Part shown: positions 53,272 through 64,000 of the stretch, piece by piece
Layout: each line of letters begins with the position of its first letter
Numbering within the stretch: the stretch's first letter is position 1
Source: Diphasiastrum complanatum
Lineage: Eukaryota > Streptophyta > Lycopodiopsida > Lycopodiales > Lycopodiaceae
Direction of reading: 5' to 3'
Assembly (NCBI GenBank): GCA_029204225.1
Contig: CM055103.1
Span: forward strand, 3,962,500-4,026,499
DNA length: 64,000 bases
Translations under genes and position numbers: made by a program
The notes under the pieces: generated by a model
What the model was told of the DNA's origin: nothing
The model's database searches: none
Seen by the model: only the letters and a program-made list of their open reading frames with translations

Positions 53272-54809
53272 ACACTAGAAAATGTTTTATGCAACATGGT
53301 CCCACTTGCTTTGAACTTAGTAAGGTTACAAAGGGGGGGTTACGATGTATTTTCGATAATTGTCCCCATTAAATCTGGGTTATGGGGACATAGGGGTGAA
53401 GTAGTCATTATAATGCAACAATGTTTGTTGCTAGCATAGCAACAACCAAACTCGTTTCAAAACCGTCACGTTTCGAACACGTTTGAAACCTTTTTTTCAG
53501 CTTTTTTTTTTTTTGGAAAACAAAATTTTACATCTAGTTGTGGCTTATTTGTCACCTATTTACTATGATATCATAAGGTTGTGCATGTTCTTATGCTCCT
53601 TAATGTAGTCATTTTTTATTGTATAACAAGTAATGAGCAAATTTTCCTACAAAATATTAAAAAGAATACAATTCTTTGAAAGCCCTAAAATTGAAAAACA
53701 TTTCAAACGCTAGAGGGGCAACGATACACGTAGAAGAAGATTAGTCATTAGGGGTAAAATAGGTAATACACAATTTTTGTAACTAGAGGAGCAATGATTT
53801 GAGTGCAGGAAGACTGTCGACATATTGTGGTTCAAGAACATGGAAGGAGATGGTTCTTCACAAAAATCACCTATTACTCATTTGAGTTAGAGACAAGCCC
53901 GCCCTTGAAAGGTAGTAAAAAAAATTTAAGCTTTCAAAATCTTGAAGGGTATTTTTGAGTTTTTGAGTTTTTTAGTTTGAATGCCTTGCATTTGAAAGGT
54001 GATGATGTTTTTAGTTTGAATGTTACAATGCGATTCAACGAGTTGCATGCCTTTCAAAGAGAGGCAATCTTGTTAAAAAATCTGATTTATGGGTAGGTCC
54101 TAATGAAATCTTTGCATTGCTGTACACCAATCTCGTAGTCACTAACAAAATCAAGTCTTTGCAACTTGTGGTTGAATTCTGACTATAGTTTGCAAGAAAT
54201 GACTAACCCTTTTACCAAGGCAAACTTCATAGTCTATTTCTTGTATATGACTAGAAAAATGACATTCTTGATAATCTGGAATTTGTTGGTTCTAGATTTT
54301 CATTTTACTCTTAAACAACATGAGTTTTTTAACTTGAAATTGACACAAACTATTTGATGCCTACAGGCGAGCACTTTGGGAGATATTTCATGCCTTATAT
54401 CCACTAAATTGAAAGGCATTGTTTCCAAAAGAAGAGGATATATTTCTCGGATTCCATTTTAGCATAAGTTAGGTGTGAATATTAGTATGTTGTACTTGGA
54501 TTGGCATTTTTAAAGATTAGGAAAGAATTTTTTTCATAAGAATCATCCACGATTGAGTTGTAGAGTTGGTAGGCCCTTTAATGCATTCAATTATTATCAC
54601 AAAGCAGACGTGAGGGTCCGGGCCGGACGTGGGCAATCTGACGCGGGGTTGGACGCGTCCATTTTTTTTTTTTCAATTTTTTAAGTATGGCCTGCTAATG
54701 TAAAATCATGTATTCTATGTTGGCAATCTGGCCTTTTTGAAAGGAAGATCACTTGGCAAATGTGTGATTTTGTCAAGTGACACATGGTAGTCATGTGTGG
54801 ATGATAAGG
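53272..54809. other. No gene seen; short inverted words at 53440-53710
   Basis: CTCGTTTCAAAACCG, CGTTTCGAACACGTTTGAAAC and later CATTTCAAACG form inverted words around an AT-rich core, as in the E elements. Nothing coding was recognised. Confidence 0.4.
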
Positions 54810-55613
54810 TCATATTTTTTTTGGCTTGGATTTGTTAGGATCCACTATGTGTAGAATAGGCGTTGTAGTTACACAGTATTTGAGGTTCTCAAAACTCTGA
54901 TTCAACCCTTCAGTCCAAGTAACTGGAGGACTAAACTTACTGTGCCGGCTAACTCTTTTAGCCCCTCTGAGGACATTCGTCAAGGCCAATGCAATTAATG
55001 CATAATTCAAGATGAATCTATGAAAAAACCCCGTAAAGCCCAAAAAGGACTTGACCTCCCGGATGGTTTTAGGACTAGGCCATTCACGTACTTGTCGGAC
55101 TTTATTTGGGTCAATTTCCAACCCATGGATGTGACCAAGGTATAACAACCTCTTCTGGAAGAACACACATTTGAACTCCTTGGCAAAAAGCTTCTCCTGT
55201 CTAAGTAGCTTTAAGACAGTCCTGAGATGCTCCTCATGCTCCTCCAAGGTCTTACTATAGATGAGAATATCATCTAAGTAGACTATTACGAACTTTCCCA
55301 GATATGGACGAAGAAGATCGTTCATCATCTGCTGGAAAGTCGCTGGAGCATTTGTCAAGCCAAAAGGTAAAACCAGAAACTCATAATGGCCGTACCTAGT
55401 TCTAAACCCGATATTTTCAATATACTCAGTCTTTATGCGAATTTGATGATACCCTGATCTCAAATCGATTTTGGTGAAGTACTTTGCACCATGCAATCGA
55501 TCAACCAGTTCATCCATTCGCGACAAAGGATAACGGTTTTTAATCGTTAACTTATTCAACTTTTTAAAGTCCACACAAAGACGAGTGCCTCCGTCTTTTT
55601 TATCAACAAAGCC
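54810..55613 (-). pseudogene. Ty3/gypsy reverse transcriptase fragment
   Basis: A long open frame on the minus strand. The start VDKKDGGTRLCVDFKKLNKLT is broken from what precedes it. It contains YFTKIDLRSGYHQIRI (catalytic D), LPFGLTNAPATFQQMM and VYLDDILIYS (YLDD), the connection region LGFTGFFHRFILNY, and stops at the RNase H entry (FENLKYCVTTTPIL). No stop lies within 254 codons, but the protease, RNase H and integrase are missing, so it is a truncated copy. It is a fairly recent one, judging by the open frame. Confidence 0.9.
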
Positions 55614-55979
55614 TCATGAACATGGGACATAGGCTGTGTAGTAGGAGTAGGCTCCATTTTTTCAAAGAGAAGAGAGGTGAATTAAGAAGAGAAGACAAAA
55701 GAGAATCAAAAGCTACTCAAGGAAGGTAGATACAAAACTGCTCTTGCTGTCTCTTCACAAACCAAATGGTATTGTCCATGGTTGCCAAGAGGAATAAGAG
55801 AGAGCAAAGAGAAGGATGCACCACCACCTCCACCTCATTTTCTCATAAAACAGATGCATGGAAGAGGCATACCTCCCTCTTCATGCCATCCTATCAACTG
55901 CCAAGTGGCCTTGCCTTGCCACCTAGCCTCCACCTCAACCTTCTGGCCTTCTCCTAGCAATCTGCCAGGTGGCCTACAG

Positions 55980-56010
55980 CCCCCCTCCCCCCCCCCCCCC
56001 CCCCCCCCTC
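55980..56010. repeat. Poly-C tract
   Basis: Run of C with two T interruptions, flanked by CT-rich DNA; length may be uncertain in assembly. Confidence 0.9.
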
Positions 56011-56085
56011 ACTTTTTCTTGCTTTTCTTCAGGTGGTCCATCGCTGATATACAGGGACAGGTATGGAGAAAACGCTTCTAGTAAG

Positions 56086-56370
56086 CAGGGAGGGCCCCGA
56101 TTTCTACAGCTGGTGATCTGGTATTCATCGCAATAGGAGGGCACTACCTGCTGCCACTTCTCCTGGCCCACAAGATGCCACGTGGCAGATTTTTTTCAAG
56201 TTTTCTTGACCCTCCCGCTGCTCAAACAACGATGAAGAAATCTATTTTTTTTGTTTGGATCTGAGGAGGGCCCCATCGCGACCAAGAATCCATAATCTGG
56301 AGCGGAATCTCAGTAGGAAGGACCACCACCTGTCCTTCCCTGGACAGTGCCACGTGGTAGGTCCTCCTTA
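56086..56370. repeat. Two diverged tandem units (period about 180 bp)
   Basis: GGAGGGCCCC...CAC(C/T)ACCTG...GCCACGTGG occurs from 56088 and again from 56266, each ending in a CCACGTGG motif. Confidence 0.6.
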
Positions 56371-56399
56371 GGGCCCCTACCACTTTTATTTGAAACTTT

Positions 56400-57660
56400 T
56401 TTTACATGAAATTTACAAAAAAACAGCGGAAAGGTGTTGAGCATAGTGAGTGGGCAAAAATCGGATAAATTTAGAGGAAGAGGCTTTTTAGGAATGAGTT
56501 TGACTAGGCCATCTGAGGCCTCATGCAGCCAGTGGTGGAGGCTTGCAGGGGCAATTAAAGAAGCCAAGGGCCTAGAGCTTAATGAAAAACTCATGGACCA
56601 CCCCATCGAGGCCTAGAGTTTTGCCGAGGGGAAGGGTAAGAAGGACAACATGCAATTCTTCTAGAGAAAAAGGTGCATCCAACATAGCAGAGGCTTTTGA
56701 AGAGATGGAAGAGTCAACAACACAAAAGGAAACGAAACATGTGAGTCCAATTGAGTAGAGGGTCGAAGGCTCTGGAAAGGAGAGACAAAGGCTTGGACCA
56801 TAGAGGATGAGTCAGTTAAAGAGGAACGAGAGACAGTCAGGGAGTGGACGAAGAAAGAGGAGTGTGTCAGACAGAGCATGCGGAGGAAAGAGGAGGGGAG
56901 GTCACCCTGCTTAAGCCAATTGAGCTTAGAGCGGAGCATGAGGCCAATAGCCACATGGTCAATGCAGCGAAAGATGACCTAGCAATGAAGATCAAGGTCA
57001 GAGTATAGATGGCCATCGTGGGCTGAAGTGTGAGCCTCAACAATACATGACAGAAGGGTGAGGGCCAATGTTTTGGCTCTGACCAAGGAATGATGCTTAG
57101 CTTGACCAAGCTTGTGGAGGAGGGCTACACTGTCTTGGAATTTGGCATGAAAGGAGTGCCTGAGTCAATGATGTTATGGAGACTAGATAGAATCAAAGGG
57201 GAGGAAAGAAGAAAGGAGTTCATGACATGGAGAAACGAAAGGCGAGGAAGGCAACTGGAGGAAATTGCACTTAAGCGTAACAAGGCTATGGTCAAAGGGG
57301 GCAATAAAGTTGTGGGTTTCAGTACATAGGAGACGAAGCCAAGACCCTTTAGAAGAGACATAGAAGTGGTCAAGTCTAGTGGATCGAAAAGAGGGATCAA
57401 GGCGGCAGTTAGTCCAAGTGTGGTGAGAAAAGTCTTGCAAGATATCATGAACATCGATTAAGGAGCGTGAAGACGGAAACAAGGACTAAGCAGCTAGCTC
57501 CAAGCAAGAGAGTGAATGAGGGCCATTCCCAGGATTGTGGTACATGTTGAAATCTCCCATTACAATAAGGCAGTCATCAAGGATAGGGAAGGTTGGACGG
57601 ACCTATGCAAGCATGTTCGTTGTGCCAGATTGTTGAGGCTTTTGACACTCTAGAAGTATA
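56400..57660 (-). pseudogene. LINE-1-like ORF2: endonuclease and truncated reverse transcriptase
   Basis: On the minus strand the APE-type endonuclease end is visible: VMGDFNMYHNPGNGPHS (about 57500-57560), FRSTRLDHFYVSS and FDHSLVTLKC (57270-57400). The RT start follows: LRSKLNWLKQGD (56900-56940), FSLEELHVVLLTLPLGK, GLDGVVHEFF and GLVKLIPKK, DFCPLTMLN. It ends near 56400, before the catalytic YADD. Frameshifts are several. It continues the ORF1 region upstream (57958-59919). Confidence 0.8.
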
Positions 57661-57957
57661 TGTTCATTCAATAGCGAGGGAGGGAGGAGCTTGAGATACC
57701 AAAGTTATCGCCACTAGGAGTGCAGCCCTGGTAGGATAACTTGAGAGTGGCTTGGAGTGGAGGTCATGCTTAAAAGTAGTGAGCACTTCTAAGTGATCGT
57801 TGTTACAGGAGCTCCCAAGACAGGAGGTAATGGAGAGGAGTTGTGGGAGAAGCTGCGAGAATGAACTATCGGTGATTGTTGTTCAGCAGGAGGGGCTTGA
57901 TCTGACAACATCAGAGGTTCTGAACCCCCAAAGTTTGACTTCCCGATTGTAGTAGAA

Positions 57958-59919
57958 CTAGAGAAGAAAGCTCATCTTTAAGAGGATAATCAGCCCCAAG
58001 CTAAAGCGAGGTAAGGAAACCTTTTCTGAAGAGTGCAGTAGATGAGAGGTAGGCACTGAGAAAGACATTGTGTTGGCATATCGAACCGGAGGCAGTTGCT
58101 GAGGACATTCTTGCATAGGCATTACCTCTACATTATTGTCAAGTGGCCTCGGCAAGGCAGATAGAGCAACAGTTTCAGCTATGATAGGTATGTCATCCCT
58201 GTAGGTCCGCATGGAATTAGCATTAGAAACAGAAGGGAGTATCGAAGGTGGGAGTTGAGAAGGCATAAGAGAAGTAGACAACATAGGAGTTGAGAAGGCA
58301 TAAGAGAAGTAGACAACATAGGAGCTGTGCTCAGAGAGTAGCTGCAGCAGTGCATGGCAAGGGCAAATTTGATGAAAAAGTAGGAGCATCTGTCGTGAGA
58401 GTGGGATCAGGGAGAAGACATGGTTTAGGGTGCCTTGCCGAAAGGGGATCACACATCCCAAATGCCTACAACTATAACAAGAATCTAGGAGGCCCTTGAA
58501 GATGATTGGCTGTAGATTGAGGGAAACCAAACAATGGAATTATAGCTACTCCACCAGAGGATCAACAAGTTTTCATAGGATACATGCACGTATGGGGGTG
58601 AGGGATTGTGTATCCTATTGGGTTGAACAAGAAGCTGTTTGTCCAAACTGTCAAGAACGACATCCAAGGTAGACATTAGCTTAGGAGGAAGAAAGAGAAC
58701 CTCCACCTACACCGAAACCTCCATTTGAGAAGTGCCCTCAATAGAGAAGTTGTCTATGTATCTAGCAACATACATTGAGTTTTCACGAAAAAAGTACGGT
58801 TCATTTGCAAGAACAACATAGAAACCCTTTCTTAAGGTTTGAGAACCGAAAACCATTGATTTGAATCTACCCCACTAGATATCCCCAAAACTTTTTAATA
58901 CCATTCACGTAGGGTGGCTTGCCCATGAAGTATGCAATAATTGTGCTATTAGCAAGCAAAAAAAGATAATTATCGAAAAGAGTAGGGTCAAGGATCGGAT
59001 CTTGAAATCAACTAATGCAACAACAAGAACATGTCTACGACCAAATCGGCCATCTAGACTTCTTTCTGTACCAGAAGAACTAGCTTCAAGTGCTCGAGGA
59101 GAATGTGTGGTGACCTTTTTGAGAAGAAGATTGTAGGCACGTTGAATGCAATAGTGCTAAGGACATGGTTGTCCCTTGCACTTTTGTGGATGAAAGCTTT
59201 GCTTTTGCTGAGGGACCAAAGGCATTAGCTTGCGAGAGCACACTGATCTATAGGGTTGTAGACGGCGCTCCATATGAGGACGTTTCTCCTTGCGGTTCCT
59301 AGCCTTGTTGACCAAGGGGTGTGACGGAGAGCTTGCTTCTAGCAAATTTGAGGCCACAGCCCTAGCCCACTAGCTTTTGATCCTGCATGACAAGGGAAGG
59401 AGGAGAGGAGGGAGGGCATGAAAAGATGCCTCAAGGGGGAGTGAACTAGAAGTGACAAGATGTGGCCACACCAAAGGAGCAGGAAAATGTTAGTGCACTA
59501 GGAGGCTATAGAAGATCAAAAGCATGAGGAGGACAACATGTGATAGGAGGCAAGGAAAAATGCAAGCCAGATGCAACAAGGAATGTAGGAAGAGTAAGAG
59601 AGCTCTCAACATGGAGGGATGAAGAGGGCGAAGAGCATAATGTGGTAGAAGCTGCAAGATGCAAATCAAAAAGCGTTGGAGAGGGCATATGAGCTCGTGG
59701 GGAAGCAAACGAGGCCCCGCACGTGAGAGAAAACAAAGGGCCACTCTTAATTTGCAAATCCGCGAACAGAGGAGTCGGAAGTAGCGTAGGCAAAGACACT
59801 AGAGAAAGTTGAGGCTGGTGGCCTCAAGCAACATCACCATTGTTGAGATGGGATAGACGAACATCCAAACCAAAATCTTCAGCCTCTATTTCTACATCCG
59901 CTAACCTTACCTCCGCCAT
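57958..59919 (-). pseudogene. LINE-1-like ORF1 region
   Basis: A minus-strand start MAEVRLADVEIEAEDFGL at 59919 leads into decayed frames. YFMGKPPYV, then GFYVVLANEPYFF and YVARYIDNFSI (about 58750-58960), match the DUF4283 module of plant LINE ORF1. GLLDSCYSCRHLGCVI (near 58470) is the following CCHC-type knuckle with its histidine lost. Downstream parts are Ser/Pro/Leu-rich. Several stops; not functional. The plus-strand ORFs here are shadows. Confidence 0.65.
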
Positions 59920-59974
59920 CGCAAACTATCTAGTGCATCCAATTATTTCAATATGTGTGGCTCCTTAAGGCACT

Positions 59975-60340
59975 AAAAATATATGAGCAAATATTATTGC
60001 ATGAACATTTTAGAATAATAAATGGGCCATGCACATAAATTCCTTAGGGTTCTAATACATGTCTCATTCATATGGTGATTGCTAAAATTTCCATAACTTG
60101 AGGTGATTTAGTATTTTACGTCACTTGGGCATTTTGGATTATCCCACCAAGTATTTTAACATATGGACAAATATTATTAAATGAACATAATAAAATAATA
60201 ATTGGGGCCTCGCACATAAATCTCTTAGGGTCTAATACATGTCTCATTCGTATTGTGATTGTTAAAATTTCCATGGCTTGAGGTGATTTATTAGTTTACA
60301 TCATTACATTTTGGATTATCTAGCCAAGTAAAATAATTTT
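59975..60340. repeat. Two tandem units (period about 182 bp)
   Basis: CAAATATTATT(G/A)(C/A)ATGAACAT...AATACATGTCTCATTC...AAAATTTCCAT...TTTTGGATTATC occurs twice in the same order. Sequence similarity is high but not perfect. Confidence 0.85.
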
Positions 60341-62330
60341 TCAACTATATATAGCCATTGTGGCATTTTATTATTCAAATTGATGATTGGAATCGTAGCT
60401 TTATCTCAATTAGCACCGAGGTTAGGATTAAATTGGACTTAGATTGCATTTGGCCCACAAGTACATATCATGGCATACATTAATAAGCTAATAACGACTA
60501 TTCCACTTCTTTTTGAAACGATGTGGTGTTGGTGATAGGTCATACCTCAAAAAAACTATATGGGTGCTTTGCATTGGTCCTCCTAAGAGTAAGATAGAAA
60601 AATCAGACAATTACAAGCCTTGAGAAACTGTAAAGTTACAAAAAGCCCTAAACGAGTGTTAAGCTTTGTACCTTAGTTACTCTATAACTTTCAAAGTCTA
60701 TTTGTCATTGAAAACATCTTATAGACTAATAGAGTCACTTTGGTACACTAATAAAGCATCATTTCATACATGGATCAACAACTTCATAGAATTTTGTAAG
60801 CACAAAGGATAATGTTGATGTATAAAACTTTCGAGATATAGCAATAAAACAAGGTGTGAAGAGCATAGATATACTATTCAGTTGCTATGTAGAGACGGAA
60901 TCATCACACATATGTGAATGCTATATTGAAAGTTTTGCACACTATGCAATGGTGAGCATATATTTATTGGTTCATCGCTGTCCATCGATGGGCCACATTC
61001 ATTTGTATACTAAGTGAAAGTAGACTTGTTGGTTTATCGTTGTCCCCAACCAACAATGAGTTGTATGCTATCCAACAATGCGCTTATGTACATACTTAGC
61101 ATAAATCAGCGAACTGTGGATGAATATGTTGTAGGTGATCATAATTCTACATTTGTGCATTGAGAATCATTCAACACATATTATAGATAAGTCGTGTGTA
61201 GAATGTTTGAAGGCATGTGTTATTGTCTTTTTTATAATAGTTTTTAATGCATCCATCCAAAGGTATATTTTCATAACATTTAGAAATATCTAAGACCCAC
61301 ATATTGGTAATCAATGGTGGTAGATTTAGATAGAAATCAATGAATGACTCACATTGCTAGTATAAAGTTGTATCCACATTTATGATACTCATATGTATTT
61401 GCCTTGAGGCCTGCACCTTCCATGAGGGAAGGTGATAACATACCAAGAGCTCCTGTGAGGAATTTGGCAAGTGTATGATCCATCTAAATGATTTCTTGTA
61501 GGCCTTGTAGGTATAACGTAGCCTTAAGGTAGAGATTTATTTCCTAAGAAGATATCTGGTAGAGAACTGGTAGTTATGTCCATTATGTATGTTAGAGAAT
61601 CCTCGACTGAGTTATATTGTTTATTGGGAAAGGGGGTAAAGTCTGGACTGTTTAGTCTTTGAATGGCCAAATTTCGAATTTACACATGAAACATGGATTG
61701 TGTTGTGCTTTGTCAATGCTATTAATGTAGAGAAGTTGGTTAGCCATTGTATTTCATCATTGGTAATCTTATGTTTAGATGAAGTGCCTGTGTTTTTATG
61801 TAGCCATTTACTTTTTCTAATAAAGCCCAGAGCAACGTTTTTACAAAAAACAACGTGTTTCTTTATCGTAATCTCGTTTAAGTTTTCATGAGAAAGTAAG
61901 AGTTTCATGAGTTTAAATCATTCCATCATAAAGTTCAGAAGCAACCTCATTGATATTAGTTTTCCTTAGCGCAATGTGATTTAGACATTTCTCTAATGAT
62001 TTTCGTAAAATTGAACTATTAACAATGTTACAATCTATGGAGATAACATGTTCAAATTTTTTATGAAATCTTTGAAACATTTAAAAGAAAAGCTATGGTA
62101 GGAATGTAGGCTTTCTATAACAAAGTCACAAAAAACTTCAGGTGGGCATTTAACACTTGGTAAGTACGACCAGCCAAAAGTAATATCATGAAAGCGTTCG
62201 TCTACAATACCAAATAGTCTGAGTTAAATGAGAGTATAAAAGTGCTTCACATGAATAGCTTCAAACATTCTATTATGGTAACATAAATGTAAAAAAATTC
62301 TCTCTGTATCGCTACTAGTAGTAAGTTGGA
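60341..62330. other. No gene seen
   Basis: AT-rich DNA; no coding motif, RNA gene or repeat boundary recognised. Confidence 0.35.
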
Positions 62331-63181
62331 GACGGTCGGTCGGTCGGTTGGCCGGTCGCTGAGGTGGTAACTTTCCTTCTTTCTGTCATTTTCTTCGTCC
62401 TCTGCACATCGATTAGGATCTATAAAAGTTTAATTTTTTGACTGGTAAATCACCCTTTGTGCCACTGCTTTGTCCTTCCTTTCCTTTGAAATTTGAGAAC
62501 TTTGTTTTTTTTTTCGTTCTCGAGCCAAGGACGACCGAGTTCGAATTATTAAGATTAAAATTATTGGAATTTGATGCTCAGCGTCAAATCTATTCAATAA
62601 TGATCATCCTAATAAACCAGAAACAGAAGGCTTGAATTTCTGAACAGAGGATCGAAAAATTCAGGATCGAATTTTTTTAGAATTCTTCGATACCGGATCG
62701 ACTCGAAAAATTCTATATTTTTTTGAGTCCGTGTATATTTTTGCGTCTTTGTACATTTTTCGATGCTTGTAAATTTCGATACTGTCAATCTAAAATCCAA
62801 CCCAAAAACTTCGCGTTGATAGTTTGTCCACTTTGTACATGCATTAATGAGGTGGTTGTAATAAATGCAACAAAAGGTAGTTGTAGATAGTTTGTAGGAT
62901 ATCAATCCTAAAATCTTCATTAGAAAACTTCTTTTGATTATTCGAGTTTTCTTTAATCAGAGTTACTACTCTCAACGACTGTAAGCTGAAGTTATCATTT
63001 CAAGCATTGTACTCACTATTTCATATTAATCAAAGTGCAAATTTTCAGTCCTATTATTGTATCGTTTCATTGTGTATTTGTCTAAATCATTCAATTTGAA
63101 TATTCCGTTGTTGTTTGTGGCGATTCCGATTCTACGCGCACCCGTTCGAGCTTTCGCTGACTAACCTGTTGATTTTCAGCA
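62330..63181 (+). repeat. Copia 5' LTR region (right-edge element)
   Basis: The LTR must end at 63181 (...TTTTCAGCA), directly before the primer site. The start is unknown; (TCGG)n-type repeats at 62336-62360 may lie outside it. Confidence 0.5.
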
Positions 63182-63193
63182 TGGTATCAGAGC
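63182..63193 (+). other. Primer-binding site (tRNA-iMet)
   Basis: TGGTATCAGAGC, perfect match, followed by CGG. Confidence 0.9.
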
Positions 63194-63323
63194 CGGTTGT
63201 TTAGTGATTTGTATTTCTATTGCGGATTATCAAGTCTTGTCTTTATCAAGACATCGTTCTAGCAAACGCACAACCAACAGTGTTCTGAGATCATTGTTTC
63301 TACTAACGACTCACTCAACCAGA

Positions 63324-64000
63324 ATGGATTCGTCTTCTAGTTCTTCTCTTATCGACAACCATCTTTGGAAATTCAAAATGAAGGTCATACTACTAGCCAA
63401 GGAACTTTGGAACATCGTTGATGGCACAAAAGTTAAACCTGAAGGTGATGCAGCCACTATCACCAAATGGAGACTGAAAGATAACACGACTTTTGCCATG
63501 ATTACTCTCAACATCAAAGACAATTAAATCAGTCACATAAGAGCTGTACAGACTGCCAAGGATGCACGGGACATCTTAGCAATACTCTATGATATCAGGG
63601 ACATCTCCTCCAAACTCCATTTGAGGAAAAAATTCTTCACCTTGAGAATGTCTAAAGCAGTAAGTGTTTCGAGCCACATCAACACTTTCCAAAATCTTAT
63701 GGAGCGGATGACTGCAACTGGATCAGTCATAGAAGATACTGATGTTGTCGTGACTCTATTATCGAGTCTTCCTGAGGCCTATGAGAATTGGGTCCTAGCA
63801 ATTTCGATCCAGGAGAATATCACCCTTTCAAGAGTGATTTCATTACTTCAACAAGAGGAGGCCAGAAGATCTGCAACCTCCTCGGGCACACGGTCGGATC
63901 CTGAAGCTCTATCTTCCAAAAATCAGACAAAATCAATTTTCGTTGGCTACTCCTCAGATCACAAGGCATACAAGCTCTACAATCTAGAAACAGAAAAATT
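63324..64000 (+). pseudogene. Ty1/copia gag fused by deletion to post-integrase sequence (partial)
   Basis: ATG at 63324 starts a gag (LIDNHLWKFKMKVILLAKEL, DNTTFAMITLNIKDN). An in-frame TAA at 63525-63527 replaces a likely CAA. The same frame continues through HLRKKFFTLRMSK, EAYENWVLAISI and EEARRS. Near 63930 it jumps into FVGYSSDHKAYKLYN, the motif that normally follows integrase. The zinc knuckle, protease and integrase core are therefore deleted. The element leaves the window at 64000. Confidence 0.85.

Noticed and set aside
57090-57329. Plus-strand ORFs between 56.4 and 58.5 kb
   Set aside because: They are antisense shadows of the LINE endonuclease and RT on the minus strand.
1-64000. 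CRISPR arrays, operons, phage or other bacterial systems
   Set aside because: No regularly spaced palindromic repeats with unique spacers, no ribosome-binding sites or gene clusters; every strong signal is of plant nuclear type.

Overview
The window is plant nuclear DNA. Evidence: tRNA-iMet primer-binding sites (TGGTATCAGAGC) behind Ty1/copia LTRs, CACTA (DUF4218) and LINE-1 relics of plant type, spliceosomal introns, long (TC)n tracts, and one host gene with eight exons. I cannot place the species; a seed plant or a fern with a repeat-rich genome both fit. Nothing prokaryotic or organellar was seen.

Layout. 1-15.8 kb: old copia, CACTA and solo-LTR debris; two diverged copies of an unidentified gene fragment (1.28-2.52 kb and 8.72-9.17 kb); and a clean 173-bp hAT-type MITE at 10754-10926. 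15.8-35 kb: a nest of copia elements. It holds a minus-strand RT/RNase H remnant; two copia copies of one family disturbed by a ~5.2-kb inversion (17805-23030); and one apparently intact copia element (25251-31111) with two 653-bp LTRs identical by eye, a 5-bp target duplication and a single 1316-codon gag-pol ORF. That element sits inside the protease codons of an older copia copy. A further minus-strand relative lies at 33.36-35.02 kb. 36.4-37.0 kb holds a non-LTR retrotransposon tail.

38.07-53.15 kb is the one well-supported host gene. It is on the plus strand and spread over eight small exons. Every junction obeys GT-AG and keeps phase, giving a 295-residue protein that looks like the plant mitochondrial K+/H+ exchange-related family (Mit_KHE1 type). 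Its leader carries a six-unit heat-shock-element-like array and an ATG-TAG start-stop uORF. Its introns are loaded with repeats: copia and chromodomain gypsy fragments in intron 1, hairpin-ended repeat elements in introns 3 and 5, a tRNA-derived SINE in intron 5, and an HSE-rich LTR-like promoter on the opposite strand in intron 7.

53.3-64 kb: a gypsy reverse-transcriptase fragment, a LINE-1-like element on the minus strand (ORF1 start near 59919, endonuclease, truncated RT), tandem-duplicated AT-rich DNA, and at the right edge a copia element (PBS at 63182) whose gag is fused by internal deletion to post-integrase sequence.

Most long ORFs here are retroelement pieces. Only the 25251-31111 element and the 38072-53146 gene look intact. 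All family assignments come from motif recognition without database searches.
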